From an uncultured Prevotella sp. (GTDB lineage Bacteria > Bacteroidota > Bacteroidia > Bacteroidales > Bacteroidaceae), in contig CAJOQT010000092.1 of NCBI GenBank assembly GCA_905236875.1, positions 1 to 39,805 of the forward strand: a stretch of DNA of 39,805 nt. Reading direction: 5' to 3'. Under the pieces are notes generated by a model that worked only from the letters and a program-made list of their open reading frames with translations, did no database searches and was not told the origin of the DNA. A program made the translations under genes and the position numbers. Positions within the stretch are counted from its first letter, which is position 1. Each line of letters starts with the position of its first letter. This document shows positions 24,310 to 33,014 of the stretch, one piece after another.

Positions 24310-25938
24310 ATGATTCAGGAATATCAACTACGGCTTTTGCCCTATATTGCAGCCAACGAGCAAAGTCTGCGCCGTTATTTAGCTGAAGAGTATGGATATG
24401 ATGAACGTACACTGACGGCAGTGCGTGTGTTGAAACGCAGTATCGATGCCCGCCAGCGTACTATCTATGTAAACTTGAAGGTTCGTGCCTATATCAATGA
24501 ACAGCCTACCGATGATGAATATATTCATACCGAGTACCTTGACGTGAGCAGTTGTCCGCAGGTCATTGTTGTTGGAGCCGGACCCGGTGGATTGTTTGCT
24601 GCCTTGCGACTCATCGAGCGAGGGCTGCGTCCTATCGTCCTGGAACGTGGAAAAGATGTGCATGAACGCAAAAAAGATCTGGCACGCATTCGGCAGGAAC
24701 AGCGTGTGGATCCCGAAAGCAACTACAGCTTCGGTGAGGGTGGCGCAGGCGCCTATTCTGACGGCAAACTCTATACGCGTAGCAAGAAGCGTGGTTCTGT
24801 GGAGAAAGTGCTCAACGTATTCTGTCAACACGGTGCCTCAACGGCTATCCTTGCCGATGCCCATCCGCATATTGGTACAGACCGTCTGCCTCGTGTCATC
24901 GAAAACATGCGTAATAATATAATAAGGTGTGGTGGTGAGGTACATTTCCAGACGAAGATGACAAGGCTGATAACCATCGACCACGGAGCCTGTACCCGTT
25001 GTGTGGGAGTGGAAACTGTTGATTTGGTCAGTGGCCGTAGCTCAACGTATATGGGACCAGTTATCTTGGCAACAGGTCACAGTGCCCGTGATGTATATCG
25101 CTATCTGGCCGAGGCGAAGGTCGAGATGGAAGCCAAGGGCATTGCCGTTGGTGTACGCCTGGAGCACCCGTCGGAGCTAATAGACCAGATACAGTATCAC
25201 TCGAAGCAAGGTCGTGGGAAGTATTTGCCAGCAGCCGAATACACATTTGTCACTCAAACTGGTCAGCGAGGCGTTTATTCTTTCTGCATGTGTCCTGGAG
25301 GTTTTGTCATTCCTGCCGCTACCGACAAGGAACAGATTGTGGTGAACGGCATGAGTCCGAGCAATCGCAACGGACAGTGGAGCAACTCGGGAATGGTGGT
25401 TGAAATCCGTCTGGAGGATGTTGGTGGCGATGTGTCATTGTCTGGCCAGAACAATATAAGTAATGAGTATCCTGCTCCCCTGCGAATAATGTACTTTCAG
25501 GAACAGTTGGAACGCCTGTGTTGGCAACAGGGAAACATGAAGCAGACAGCTCCGGCACAGCGTATGGCAGATTTCGTGAACGGACGGTTGAGTTACGACC
25601 TGCCGCGTAGCAGTTATGCTCCAGGACTGATTTCTTCGCCGTTGCACTTCTGGTTGCCGCCCATGATTAGCAAACGGCTGCAGGAAGGTTTCAAGACCTT
25701 TGGTCGTCAGGCACATGGATTCCTGACCAATGATGCGGTGATGATGGGCGTCGAGACACGCACGTCGTCGCCGGTTCGCATCCTCCGTGATGCCGAGACG
25801 CTTATGCATGTCCGTCTGGAAGGGCTGTTCCCCTGTGGCGAGGGTGCCGGCTATGCCGGAGGTATTGTCTCTGCCGCCATCGACGGTGAGCGCTGTGCCG
25901 ACATGTGTGCGGCTTGGATGAAATCAGACATTATATGA
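24310..25938 (+). CDS. FAD-dependent oxidoreductase (COG2509-like)
   Basis: The 542-residue protein has an N-terminal about 85-residue domain beginning IQEYQLRLLP, then a Rossmann FAD-binding motif VVGAGPGGLFAALRL (about residues 92-106) with LERG. Further marks are NYSFGEGGAGAYSDGKLYTR (about 140-159), ATGHSARDV and a C-terminal FAD contact GLFPCGEGAGYAGGI. This is the layout of the COG2509 flavoprotein family found in many anaerobes. The substrate is unknown. The small anchored protein follows after 18 bp. The start agrees with the family's N terminus. Confidence 0.88.
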   Translation: MIQEYQLRLLPYIAANEQSLRRYLAEEYGYDERTLTAVRVLKRSIDARQRTIYVNLKVRAYINEQPTDDEYIHTEYLDVSSCPQVIVVGAGPGGLFAALRLIERGLRPIVLERGKDVHERKKDLARIRQEQRVDPESNYSFGEGGAGAYSDGKLYTRSKKRGSVEKVLNVFCQHGASTAILADAHPHIGTDRLPRVIENMRNNIIRCGGEVHFQTKMTRLITIDHGACTRCVGVETVDLVSGRSSTYMGPVILATGHSARDVYRYLAEAKVEMEAKGIAVGVRLEHPSELIDQIQYHSKQGRGKYLPAAEYTFVTQTGQRGVYSFCMCPGGFVIPAATDKEQIVVNGMSPSNRNGQWSNSGMVVEIRLEDVGGDVSLSGQNNISNEYPAPLRIMYFQEQLERLCWQQGNMKQTAPAQRMADFVNGRLSYDLPRSSYAPGLISSPLHFWLPPMISKRLQEGFKTFGRQAHGFLTNDAVMMGVETRTSSPVRILRDAETLMHVRLEGLFPCGEGAGYAGGIVSAAIDGERCADMCAAWMKSDII

Positions 25939-25956
25939 ATTTAAATAATTAAGTGT

Positions 25957-26469
25957 ATGGCAACTAAAAAGAAACTGTTAATTGGAGGAGGTATAGGTTG
26001 TGGCCTGCTGGCCATTTTGGGCGTTATCATTGCCGCAGTAGTTGGGTACGGTGTCTATAGCTTCAACAAAAAAGATCCAAAGAAGGTGTTGGAGGTGTTT
26101 GAAGAGGATACCATCTTTACTTTGGGCTCAAACATGGGAGCCGGAGGTGGTGAGGTGACTTATGAACGCTGGTTCTTCAACGAGAACAAGATAGGTTATT
26201 ATGTATATCTGGTTGATTCAGGCGGCTTTAGCCTCAGTCGTTCAGAAGACAAGGACATTACCAACGATTTCGAATATTTCATTGACAAAAGGACCAATTC
26301 TATCGAGTTCAACAATTATGTGATATCGTTTGATTTCAACAATCAGAGCTACAAATTGTACGACGCATCCTCAGAGATATTATATGACAGCAGGGATACA
26401 GACGGTGGTATGCCGTTGGAACTGATAGATGCCGATTGGGGAAAGATTCGAAAGCTTTTCTACCTGTAA
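25957..26469 (+). CDS. Small anchored protein of unknown function
   Basis: I do not recognise this 170-residue protein. A basic start (MATKKK) and a glycine-rich membrane helix (about residues 8-32) anchor it. The rest is a soluble domain rich in aromatic and acidic residues (VYLVDSGGFSLSR, DFEYFIDKRTN) that looks like beta structure. It lies 18 bp after the FAD oxidoreductase gene, so the two are probably cotranscribed. No catalytic motif is seen. Confidence 0.65.
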   Translation: MATKKKLLIGGGIGCGLLAILGVIIAAVVGYGVYSFNKKDPKKVLEVFEEDTIFTLGSNMGAGGGEVTYERWFFNENKIGYYVYLVDSGGFSLSRSEDKDITNDFEYFIDKRTNSIEFNNYVISFDFNNQSYKLYDASSEILYDSRDTDGGMPLELIDADWGKIRKLFYL

Positions 26470-26536
26470 TATAGTGACTCAGAACCGGTGGACGAAGGTA
26501 CTTTCGCTGGAAAATGAAAAGAAAAACATGTTTTCC

Positions 26537-26568
26537 TTTTGCATTTTGCTCACTAATTTGTACCTTTG
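26537..26568 (+). promoter_or_regulatory. Promoter (TTTTG-N19-TACCTTTG) for pheT
   Basis: TTTTG at 26537-26541 and TACCTTTG at 26561-26568 with 19 bp between. An upstream ATG at 26566 lies inside the element, which decides the pheT start at 26602. Confidence 0.8.
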
Positions 26569-26601
26569 CATGCGTTTTTAAAGACATCAAATAACATTGC
26601 A

Positions 26602-29067
26602 ATGAATATTTCGTATAAATGGTTGAAAGAGTACGTTGATTTCACGCTGACACCACAGGAGGTATGCGACGCGCTGACATCGACGGGACTTGAAGTTGAC
26701 GCACTCGAAGAAGTGCAAAGCATCAAGGGCGGTCTGAAGGGTCTTTATGTAGGCAAGGTGTTGACCTGCGAGATGCACCCTAATTCCGACCACCTGCATG
26801 TGACGACCGTCGATCTGGGTCGTGAGGAACCTTCGCAGATTGTCTGTGGAGCTCCCAACGTGGCAGCTGGACAGAAAGTCATTGTCGCCGATTTGGGTTG
26901 TGTACTCTATGATGGAGACAAAGAGTTTCTGATTAAGAAGTCGAAACTGCGTGGTGTTGATTCTTGCGGCATGATCTGTGCCGAGGATGAGATCGGTATC
27001 GGGACCTCACATGAGGGTATTATCGTTTTGCCTGAAGATGCCGTAGTGGGTACACCAGCTGCTGAGTATTATCACTTGGAGAGTGACTGGCTCATTGAGG
27101 TAGATATTACTGCCAACCGTGCCGATGCCCTATCACACTGGGGCGTTGCTCGTGACCTCTATGCATGGCTAAAGCAGAACGGCTACGAGACTTCGCTGCA
27201 TCGTCCGGATGTTTCGGCATTCACCGTTGATGACCACTCTCTTCCTATTGAGGTGGAAATCGCCAATACCGACGCTTGCAAACGCTATGCATGCGTGAGT
27301 GTTACCGACTGCGAGGTAAAAGAGAGTCCTGAATGGCTGAAGAACAAACTGACCACCGTCGGTTTGCGTCCTATTAATAATATTGTGGACATCACGAACT
27401 ACGTGATGATGGCGTACGGACAACCTTTACATACGTTCGATGCCGATATGGTGACAGGGAACAAGATTGTCGTTAGGACGATGCCCGAAGGCACGCCCTT
27501 TGTCACGCTCGATGATGTGGAACATAAACTCTCCGACCATGATCTCGCCATTTGCAATGCAGAGGAACCGATGTGTATAGCCGGTGTGTTTGGCGGCAAG
27601 GGTAGTGGAACCTACGAGACAACCCGCAACATCGTGCTGGAGTCGGCATATTTCCACCCTACATGGATACGTAAGTCCGCTCGCCGTCATGGTCTGTCAA
27701 CAGATGCTTCATTCCGTTTTGAACGTGGCATCGACCCCAATGGCATCATCTATGCTCTGAAGCAGGCTGCACTCCTTTGTAAGGAGTTGGCTGGCGGCAA
27801 GGTGTCAATGGAAATCTGTGACTTCTATCCTGAGCCTATATTAAACCCGAAGGTGGAACTGAACTACGAATATGTCCATTCACTTGTTGGCAAGGAGATT
27901 CTTGTGGATACCATCAAGAGTATCTGTGAATCGCTGGAAATGAAGATTTTGGAGGAAAAGTCCCAAGCACTCGTACTGGAGGTGCCTGCCTACCGAGTTG
28001 ATGTACAGCGTCCTTGTGATGTTGTGGAAGATATCCTGCGTATATATGGATATAATAATGTGGAGATACCTACGCAACTGAAGTCCTCACTTGTCATTAA
28101 GGGCGAGGAAGACCGTAAACACAAGCTGCAGAATCTGGTCAGTGAACAGCTGGTAGGTGCAGGTTTCAATGAGATACTGAACAACTCACTGACAAAGGGT
28201 GCCTACTATGCAGACACCTCGGGGGCAGTGGGGGAGGCTTCCCTTGTCAGAATTATGAACCCCCTCTCCAGCGACCTGAACGTGATGCGTCAGTCCCTGT
28301 TGTATGGTGGATTGGAAAGTATTGCCTACAACGTGAATCGTAAGAACCCCAACCTGCGGTTCTTTGAATTCGGAAACTGCTATTTCTTCGACACGGAACG
28401 TCAGAACAACGATAACCCCATGCAAGCATATAAGGAAGAGAACTACCTTGGCCTTTGGGTAACTGGTAAGCGTGTGGAAGGCTCTTGGGCACATCCCAAC
28501 GAGGATAGCACCTACTATGAGTTGTCTGCCTATGTGCAGAACATCTTGCAGCGTATCGGTCTCCAGCAGTGTGCTATTGTGACAAAGAAGTCGGAGAACC
28601 CAGTCTTTTCTATCGGTTTGCAGATAGAGACACGTGGCGGCAAGGTGCTCGCTGAGATGGGTATCCTGTCGAAGAAACTGCAGAAACAGTTTGACCTGCA
28701 TCAGTCCGTATATTTTGCCGAGCTTAACTGGACACAACTGATGAAAGCGACGAAGAAAAACGTAACGCTCTATAGTGAAATCTCCAAGCATCCTGCCGTC
28801 AGTCGCGACCTTGCTTTGTTGGTCGATAACACTGTAGAGTTTGCCCAGATTGAGCAGATTGCCCGACAAACAGAGCGTAAGCTATTGAAAAAAGTGGAAT
28901 TGTTTGATGTCTATGAGGGCAAGAACCTGCCGGCAGGCAAGAAATCGTATGCCGTAAACTTCATCCTTCAGGATACGGAGCGCACGATGAACGACAAGCA
29001 GATCGATGCCAGCATGCAGAAACTCATTGCAAATCTGAAGAAGCAGCTTAATGCTGAATTGAGATGA
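26602..29067 (+). CDS. pheT: Phenylalanine-tRNA ligase beta subunit
   Basis: PheT is the large subunit of the (alpha-beta)2 enzyme that charges tRNA-Phe. The 821-residue protein starts MNISYKWLKEYVDF, has the tRNA-binding OB domain (about 40-150, with HPNSDHLHV), the B3/B4 editing domain (about 210-390, with NIVDITNYVMMAYGQPLHTFD), B5 (about 410-480), the inactive synthetase-like core and the C-terminal FDX-ACB anticodon-binding domain (SKHPAVSRDLALLV). Length fits long-form bacterial PheT. pheS is not in the window. A YebC-family gene follows after 54 bp. Confidence 0.97.
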   Translation: MNISYKWLKEYVDFTLTPQEVCDALTSTGLEVDALEEVQSIKGGLKGLYVGKVLTCEMHPNSDHLHVTTVDLGREEPSQIVCGAPNVAAGQKVIVADLGCVLYDGDKEFLIKKSKLRGVDSCGMICAEDEIGIGTSHEGIIVLPEDAVVGTPAAEYYHLESDWLIEVDITANRADALSHWGVARDLYAWLKQNGYETSLHRPDVSAFTVDDHSLPIEVEIANTDACKRYACVSVTDCEVKESPEWLKNKLTTVGLRPINNIVDITNYVMMAYGQPLHTFDADMVTGNKIVVRTMPEGTPFVTLDDVEHKLSDHDLAICNAEEPMCIAGVFGGKGSGTYETTRNIVLESAYFHPTWIRKSARRHGLSTDASFRFERGIDPNGIIYALKQAALLCKELAGGKVSMEICDFYPEPILNPKVELNYEYVHSLVGKEILVDTIKSICESLEMKILEEKSQALVLEVPAYRVDVQRPCDVVEDILRIYGYNNVEIPTQLKSSLVIKGEEDRKHKLQNLVSEQLVGAGFNEILNNSLTKGAYYADTSGAVGEASLVRIMNPLSSDLNVMRQSLLYGGLESIAYNVNRKNPNLRFFEFGNCYFFDTERQNNDNPMQAYKEENYLGLWVTGKRVEGSWAHPNEDSTYYELSAYVQNILQRIGLQQCAIVTKKSENPVFSIGLQIETRGGKVLAEMGILSKKLQKQFDLHQSVYFAELNWTQLMKATKKNVTLYSEISKHPAVSRDLALLVDNTVEFAQIEQIARQTERKLLKKVELFDVYEGKNLPAGKKSYAVNFILQDTERTMNDKQIDASMQKLIANLKKQLNAELR

Positions 29068-29068
29068 T

Positions 29069-29108
29069 TCACGAAATAATGATATAACATCATAACGAAA
29101 TAACAAAA
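29069..29108. repeat. Degenerate 8-bp tandem repeat before the YebC-family gene
   Basis: Five octamers fit a TAACGAAA-like unit: TCACGAAA, TAATGATA, TAACATCA, TAACGAAA, TAACAAAA. They fill the spacer between pheT and the next gene and leave only a short A-rich stretch as its ribosome-binding region. Confidence 0.6.
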
Positions 29109-29121
29109 AATAAAAAACAAA

Positions 29122-29850
29122 ATGGGAAGAGCATTTGAATATCGTAAAGCAGCAAAGCTGAAGAGATGGGGTCACATGGCCAAGACATTTACCAAGATTG
29201 GCAAACAGATTGCCATTGCCGTAAAGTCTGGAGGTCCGGATCCAGACATGAACCCTGCGCTGCGTGCCTGCATCGCAAACGCTAAGCGTGAGAATATGCC
29301 GAAAGACAACATTGAACGTGCCATCAAAAATGCTATGGGCAAGGACCAGAGCGATTACAAGGAAGTGACTTATGAGGGATATGGCCCTCATGGCATTGCC
29401 ATCTTTGTTGAGACTCTGACTGACAATACTACCCGCACCGTGGGTGATGTCCGCTCGGTGTTCAACAAGTTCAGTGGAAATCTTGGCACACAGGGTAGCC
29501 TGTCGTTCCTATTCGACCACAAAGCCGTCTTTACTTTCAAGAAGAAGGACGGTCTCGATATGGACGAACTGATATTGGATCTGATTGACTACGGCGTAGA
29601 GGACGAGTTCGACGAGGACGAGGAAGAAAACAGCATAACTATCTACGGTGATCCGCAGTCGTTTGGTGCTATTCAGAAGCATCTGGAAGAGAACGGCTTT
29701 GAGGTGACTGGTGCAGAGTTCACTCGTATTCCCAACGACCTTAAAGACGTGACAGCCGAAGAGCGTGAGACCATTGATAAGATGGTAGAACGCCTGGAGG
29801 ACTTCGATGATGTCCAGACGGTTTATACAAACATGAAACCAGAAATCTAG
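29122..29850 (+). CDS. YebC/PmpR-family protein
   Basis: The 242-residue protein starts MGRAFEYRKAAKLKRW and follows the YebC family throughout: KTFTKIGKQIAIAVKSGG, ANAKRENMPKDNIERAI, TYEGYGPHGIAIFVE and a FNKFSGNLGTQGSLSFLFD segment. Family members have been described as DNA-binding regulators and, more recently, as factors that help ribosomes through difficult proline stretches. Which role holds here is not shown by the sequence. It lies 54 bp behind pheT, likely on the same transcript. Confidence 0.93.
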   Translation: MGRAFEYRKAAKLKRWGHMAKTFTKIGKQIAIAVKSGGPDPDMNPALRACIANAKRENMPKDNIERAIKNAMGKDQSDYKEVTYEGYGPHGIAIFVETLTDNTTRTVGDVRSVFNKFSGNLGTQGSLSFLFDHKAVFTFKKKDGLDMDELILDLIDYGVEDEFDEDEEENSITIYGDPQSFGAIQKHLEENGFEVTGAEFTRIPNDLKDVTAEERETIDKMVERLEDFDDVQTVYTNMKPEI

Positions 29851-29859
29851 TTTTACTAA

Positions 29860-29971
29860 TAATGAGTATGGAGTAATTAGTAATTGTGATTACTTTATTA
29901 GCAGCGAACAGAAGATGATAGAACGTCATTATGGTCGTGCATAGTAATCATAATTACTAATTTCTAATTTT
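29860..29971. repeat. Heptamer-periodic inverted repeat between yebC-like and lipoprotein genes
   Basis: A 19-bp arm at 29875-29893 pairs with 29944-29962 at 18 of 19 positions, with a 50-base loop. Both arms are made of 7-bp units (TAATGAG, TATGGAG, TAATTAG, TAATTGT, GATTACT on the left; GTAATCA, TAATTAC, TAATTTC, TAATTTT on the right). Lying between two convergent genes, it may act as a two-way terminator or be a small repeat element. Confidence 0.7.
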
Positions 29972-29976
29972 ATCGC

Positions 29977-30372
29977 TTATTGTTTATTATAGTCCTTAGA
30001 CGTGAACGTCGTTTCGAAGAGTACCATTCCCTTATTAGCAGTGGAATGATAGATGTATCGAATATTGTATCCATGATCGCGTGCACCTTTCAGAGCCGTA
30101 GCATTCTTCACTTCGTTCAGCAACAGTTCGCGGGGATTAGTCTGTTTGATTGCCATCATGTTGTCGGCAGCACCTGTTAATGTATAGTAATAACTGACGG
30201 TGAGTGCCTGCTTGTCGAATGTCATGCTGTCGATAATAGTGTTTTGATTAATCTGTGCAGGACATTTCTTTAATGTAAATTCCTTTGCATCACGGGCACA
30301 ACGATCTTCGTATGACTCTTGGCAAGCCATCAGAAATAAGGTGGCAATTGCAATATATAGTATCTTCTTCAT
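29977..30372 (-). CDS. Small lipoprotein of unknown function
   Basis: The 131-residue protein has a lipoprotein signal peptide, LFLMAC, with the cysteine at residue 17. The next residues are acidic (CQESYEDR), which may favour the outer surface. The rest looks like a small alpha/beta domain with TIIDSMTFD and VSYYYTLTG, followed by a helix and FETTFTSKDY. I do not know a function. It has its own promoter, divergent from lepA. Confidence 0.75.
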   Translation of the reverse strand: MKKILYIAIATLFLMACQESYEDRCARDAKEFTLKKCPAQINQNTIIDSMTFDKQALTVSYYYTLTGAADNMMAIKQTNPRELLLNEVKNATALKGARDHGYNIRYIYHSTANKGMVLFETTFTSKDYNKQ

Positions 30373-30395
30373 AGCTGTTATATTATTTTCGCATG

Positions 30396-30403
30396 CAAAA
30401 ATA
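30396..30403 (-). promoter_or_regulatory. -7 element (TATTTTTG) for the small lipoprotein gene
   Basis: TATTTTTG on the minus strand, 23 bp before the ATG at 30372. Confidence 0.6.
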
Positions 30404-30446
30404 CAAAAAAATCATAATTATCATACTATTATTCGTAACTTTTTTG

Positions 30447-30454
30447 TAATTTTG
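30447..30454 (+). promoter_or_regulatory. -7 element (TAATTTTG) for lepA
   Basis: TAATTTTG on the plus strand, 29 bp before the lepA ATG. It is divergent from the element at 30396-30403. Confidence 0.6.
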
Positions 30455-30483
30455 CAACTTAAAGTGATAAGGATAATATTGTC

Positions 30484-32265
30484 ATGAACCATATCAGAAA
30501 CTTTTGCATCATAGCACACATCGACCATGGTAAGTCAACCTTGGCCGATAGGATGTTGGAATTTACCAAAACCATACAGGTAACAGAAGGTCAGATGTTG
30601 GATGATATGGACTTGGAACGTGAGCGTGGCATCACTATCAAAAGTCATGCTATCCAGATGGAATACACCCATCATAACGAGAAATACATCTTGAACCTGA
30701 TAGATACTCCGGGACACGTTGATTTCTCCTACGAGGTATCGCGAAGCATTGCAGCCTGTGAAGGTGCTCTGCTCGTGGTTGATGCTACACAAGGTGTACA
30801 GGCACAGACTATTTCGAACCTTTATATGGCAATTGATCATGACTTGGAGATTATCCCCGTCATCAATAAGATTGATATGCCGAGTGCAATGCCCGACGAG
30901 GTAGAAGACGAGATTGTAGAATTGCTGGGATGCAAGCATGAAGAGATTATCCGTGCTTCTGGAAAAACGGGTGAAGGCGTTGAGGAAATTCTTGATGCCG
31001 TGGTTGAACGTATACCGCATCCCACAGGTAACGAAGACGCACCGCTTCAGGCACTTATTTTTGATTCGGTGTTTAATTCCTTCCGTGGAATCATTGCATA
31101 TTTCAAGATACTCAATGGTGTTATCCGCCAGGGTGAGAAGGTCAAGTTCTTCAATACTGGTATGGAATATGTAGCCGATGAGGTGGGTGTGCTCAAGATG
31201 GATATGATTCCTCGCAAGGAGCTGCGTACTGGTGACGTGGGCTATATTATCAGCGGCATCAAGGATTCCAAGGAGGTGAAGGTAGGTGACACTATTACCC
31301 ATGTGGCCCGTCCGTGCGACAAGGCCATTGAGGGTTTCCAGGAAGTGAAACCAATGGTGTTTGCCGGTGTCTATCCAATCGATCCCACAGATTACGAGAA
31401 CTTGCGCGCCTCTTTGGAAAAACTGCAGCTTAACGATGCCTCGCTGACCTTCACGCCAGAATCGTCCGTAGCCCTTGGTTTCGGCTTCCGTTGCGGTTTC
31501 CTGGGTTTGTTACACATGGAGATTGTACAGGAACGCCTTGACCGTGAGTTCAATATGGACGTTATAACCACCGTGCCCAATGTGTCGTATATCTGTTACG
31601 ACAAGCAGGGTGGGGAGAAAGAGGTACATAATCCGTCAGGTTTGCCCGACCAGACACTGATAGACCATATCGAGGAGCCTTACATCAAGGCCAGTATCAT
31701 CACGACAACCGACTTCATCGGTCCCATCATGACGCTTTGTCTTGACAAGCGTGGTGAGTTGATCGACCAGCAGTTCGTCAGCGGAAATCGTGTGGAGATT
31801 CATTTCTACCTGCCGCTTGGTGAGATTGTCATCGACTTCTACGACAAGCTGAAGAGCATCTCCAAGGGCTATGCGTCATTCGACTATTACATTGACTCAT
31901 TCCGTCCCTCGAAACTTGTCAAACTCGACATTTTGCTGAACGGAGAACCGGTTGATGCCCTTTCCACACTGACCCATCAGGACAATGCAGTGACGTTTGG
32001 CCGTCGTATGTGTGAAAAACTCAAGGAACTGATACCTCGTCAGCAGTTCGACATCGCGATCCAGGCAGCCATAGGTGCCAAGATTATTGCTCGCGAGACA
32101 GTCAAGCAAGTGAGAAAAGATGTGACGGCAAAGTGCTATGGCGGTGATGTCAGCCGTAAGCGAAAACTTCTTGAGAAACAGAAACGGGGAAAGAAGCGCA
32201 TGAAACAGATTGGGAATGTAGAAGTACCACAGAAAGCCTTCCTCGCAGTACTGAAACTTGATTAA
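30484..32265 (+). CDS. lepA: Elongation factor 4 (LepA GTPase)
   Basis: LepA is a ribosome-binding GTPase related to EF-G. The 593-residue protein has G1 [15 protein letters not shown] at residue 10, the effector segment RERGITIK, G3 [14 protein letters not shown] and G4 NKIDMPSA, then the EF-G-like domains and the LepA-specific C-terminal domain ([20 protein letters not shown]). Length matches the family norm of about 595-600. A Crp/Fnr regulator gene follows after 34 bp. Confidence 0.98.
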   Translation: MNHIRNFCIIAHIDHGKSTLADRMLEFTKTIQVTEGQMLDDMDLERERGITIKSHAIQMEYTHHNEKYILNLIDTPGHVDFSYEVSRSIAACEGALLVVDATQGVQAQTISNLYMAIDHDLEIIPVINKIDMPSAMPDEVEDEIVELLGCKHEEIIRASGKTGEGVEEILDAVVERIPHPTGNEDAPLQALIFDSVFNSFRGIIAYFKILNGVIRQGEKVKFFNTGMEYVADEVGVLKMDMIPRKELRTGDVGYIISGIKDSKEVKVGDTITHVARPCDKAIEGFQEVKPMVFAGVYPIDPTDYENLRASLEKLQLNDASLTFTPESSVALGFGFRCGFLGLLHMEIVQERLDREFNMDVITTVPNVSYICYDKQGGEKEVHNPSGLPDQTLIDHIEEPYIKASIITTTDFIGPIMTLCLDKRGELIDQQFVSGNRVEIHFYLPLGEIVIDFYDKLKSISKGYASFDYYIDSFRPSKLVKLDILLNGEPVDALSTLTHQDNAVTFGRRMCEKLKELIPRQQFDIAIQAAIGAKIIARETVKQVRKDVTAKCYGGDVSRKRKLLEKQKRGKKRMKQIGNVEVPQKAFLAVLKLD

Positions 32266-32299
32266 AATAACAAACACTATAATGTTTAACTAATTGACT

Positions 32300-32896
32300 A
32301 TGACAAAAATAAGCCTGACACCCCGAGACATCGCACGTGAACTAGCACGTCGATACAGTACAATGACACATGAGGAACTGGATGTTCTTGAGAAAGTGCT
32401 TGTACCAATGAAATTCCAAAAGGGCGAGGTGATTCTCGCTGAGGGTGAGATATGTACTAACATTTATTGGATTGCACGTGGACTAGTAAGACAATTCTAT
32501 TTTAAGAATGGCAAGGAGTTGACTGAATACATGGCTACCGAAAACAATATTTGTATGTGTATAGAGAGTCTCTTCAAAGAAGAACCGACGCGTCTGCAGA
32601 TTATGGCACTGGAACCTACTATTCTCTATGCTATGCCTAAAGAAGCTTTGGAACAGGCGAGTATCCGTAGTGTAAATATCCAGATGCTATATCGTAAAAT
32701 TCTTGAGGAATCGCTCATCCTGAGTCAGGTACATGCTGACATGCTCCGTTTTGAGTCGGCTCAGGATCGTTATGTGAAGCTGGTGAAGCGTCAGCCACAG
32801 CTTGTGCTGCGAGCACCGTTAGTATATATTGCCAGCTATCTGCAGATGACGCCAGAAACGTTGAGCCGTGTCCGTACCTCTGCTTTGCTAGGTTGA
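32300..32896 (+). CDS. Crp/Fnr-family transcription regulator
   Basis: The start is taken at ATG 32300 (MTKISLTPRDIARE); a TTG two codons earlier is less likely. The 198-residue protein has a cyclic-nucleotide-binding-like jelly roll (about 25-130: FQKGEVILAEGEICTNIYWI) and a C-terminal winged-helix with recognition helix MTPETLSRVRTS. No cysteine cluster for an Fnr iron-sulfur site is seen and the cAMP-binding arginine/serine motif is not obvious, so the ligand is unknown. It is probably cotranscribed with lepA. Confidence 0.88.
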   Translation: MTKISLTPRDIARELARRYSTMTHEELDVLEKVLVPMKFQKGEVILAEGEICTNIYWIARGLVRQFYFKNGKELTEYMATENNICMCIESLFKEEPTRLQIMALEPTILYAMPKEALEQASIRSVNIQMLYRKILEESLILSQVHADMLRFESAQDRYVKLVKRQPQLVLRAPLVYIASYLQMTPETLSRVRTSALLG

Positions 32897-32950
32897 GTTC
32901 ATTTGGAAATAATCTGGGAGAATCTTTATTTGACGGAAAAAACAAAAAAA

Positions 32951-32986
32951 AGAAACCTGTCCTTCAAGTACGAGGGACAGGTTTCT
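32951..32986 (-). terminator. Intrinsic terminator for the pyrophosphatase gene
   Basis: A perfect 12-bp stem AGAAACCTGTCC (32951-32962) with GGACAGGTTTCT (32975-32986) and a 12-base loop. On the minus strand it is followed by a T-rich run (complement of the A-tract 32936-32950), 28 bp past the pyrophosphatase stop. On the plus strand the tail TTACGTTTATT is weaker but may also end crp/fnr transcripts. Confidence 0.88.
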
Positions 32987-33014
32987 TACGTTTATTCGAA
33001 ACTATTTGCAGTCT

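Noticed and set aside
28186..28869. 227-codon open frame antisense to pheT
   Set aside because: Fully inside pheT, with no promoter element or domain; a shadow of the coding frame.
30535..31302. 255-codon open frame antisense to lepA
   Set aside because: It lies wholly inside the well-supported lepA gene, has no start context, promoter or recognisable domain, and is rich in Cys/His/Leu as expected of a codon shadow.
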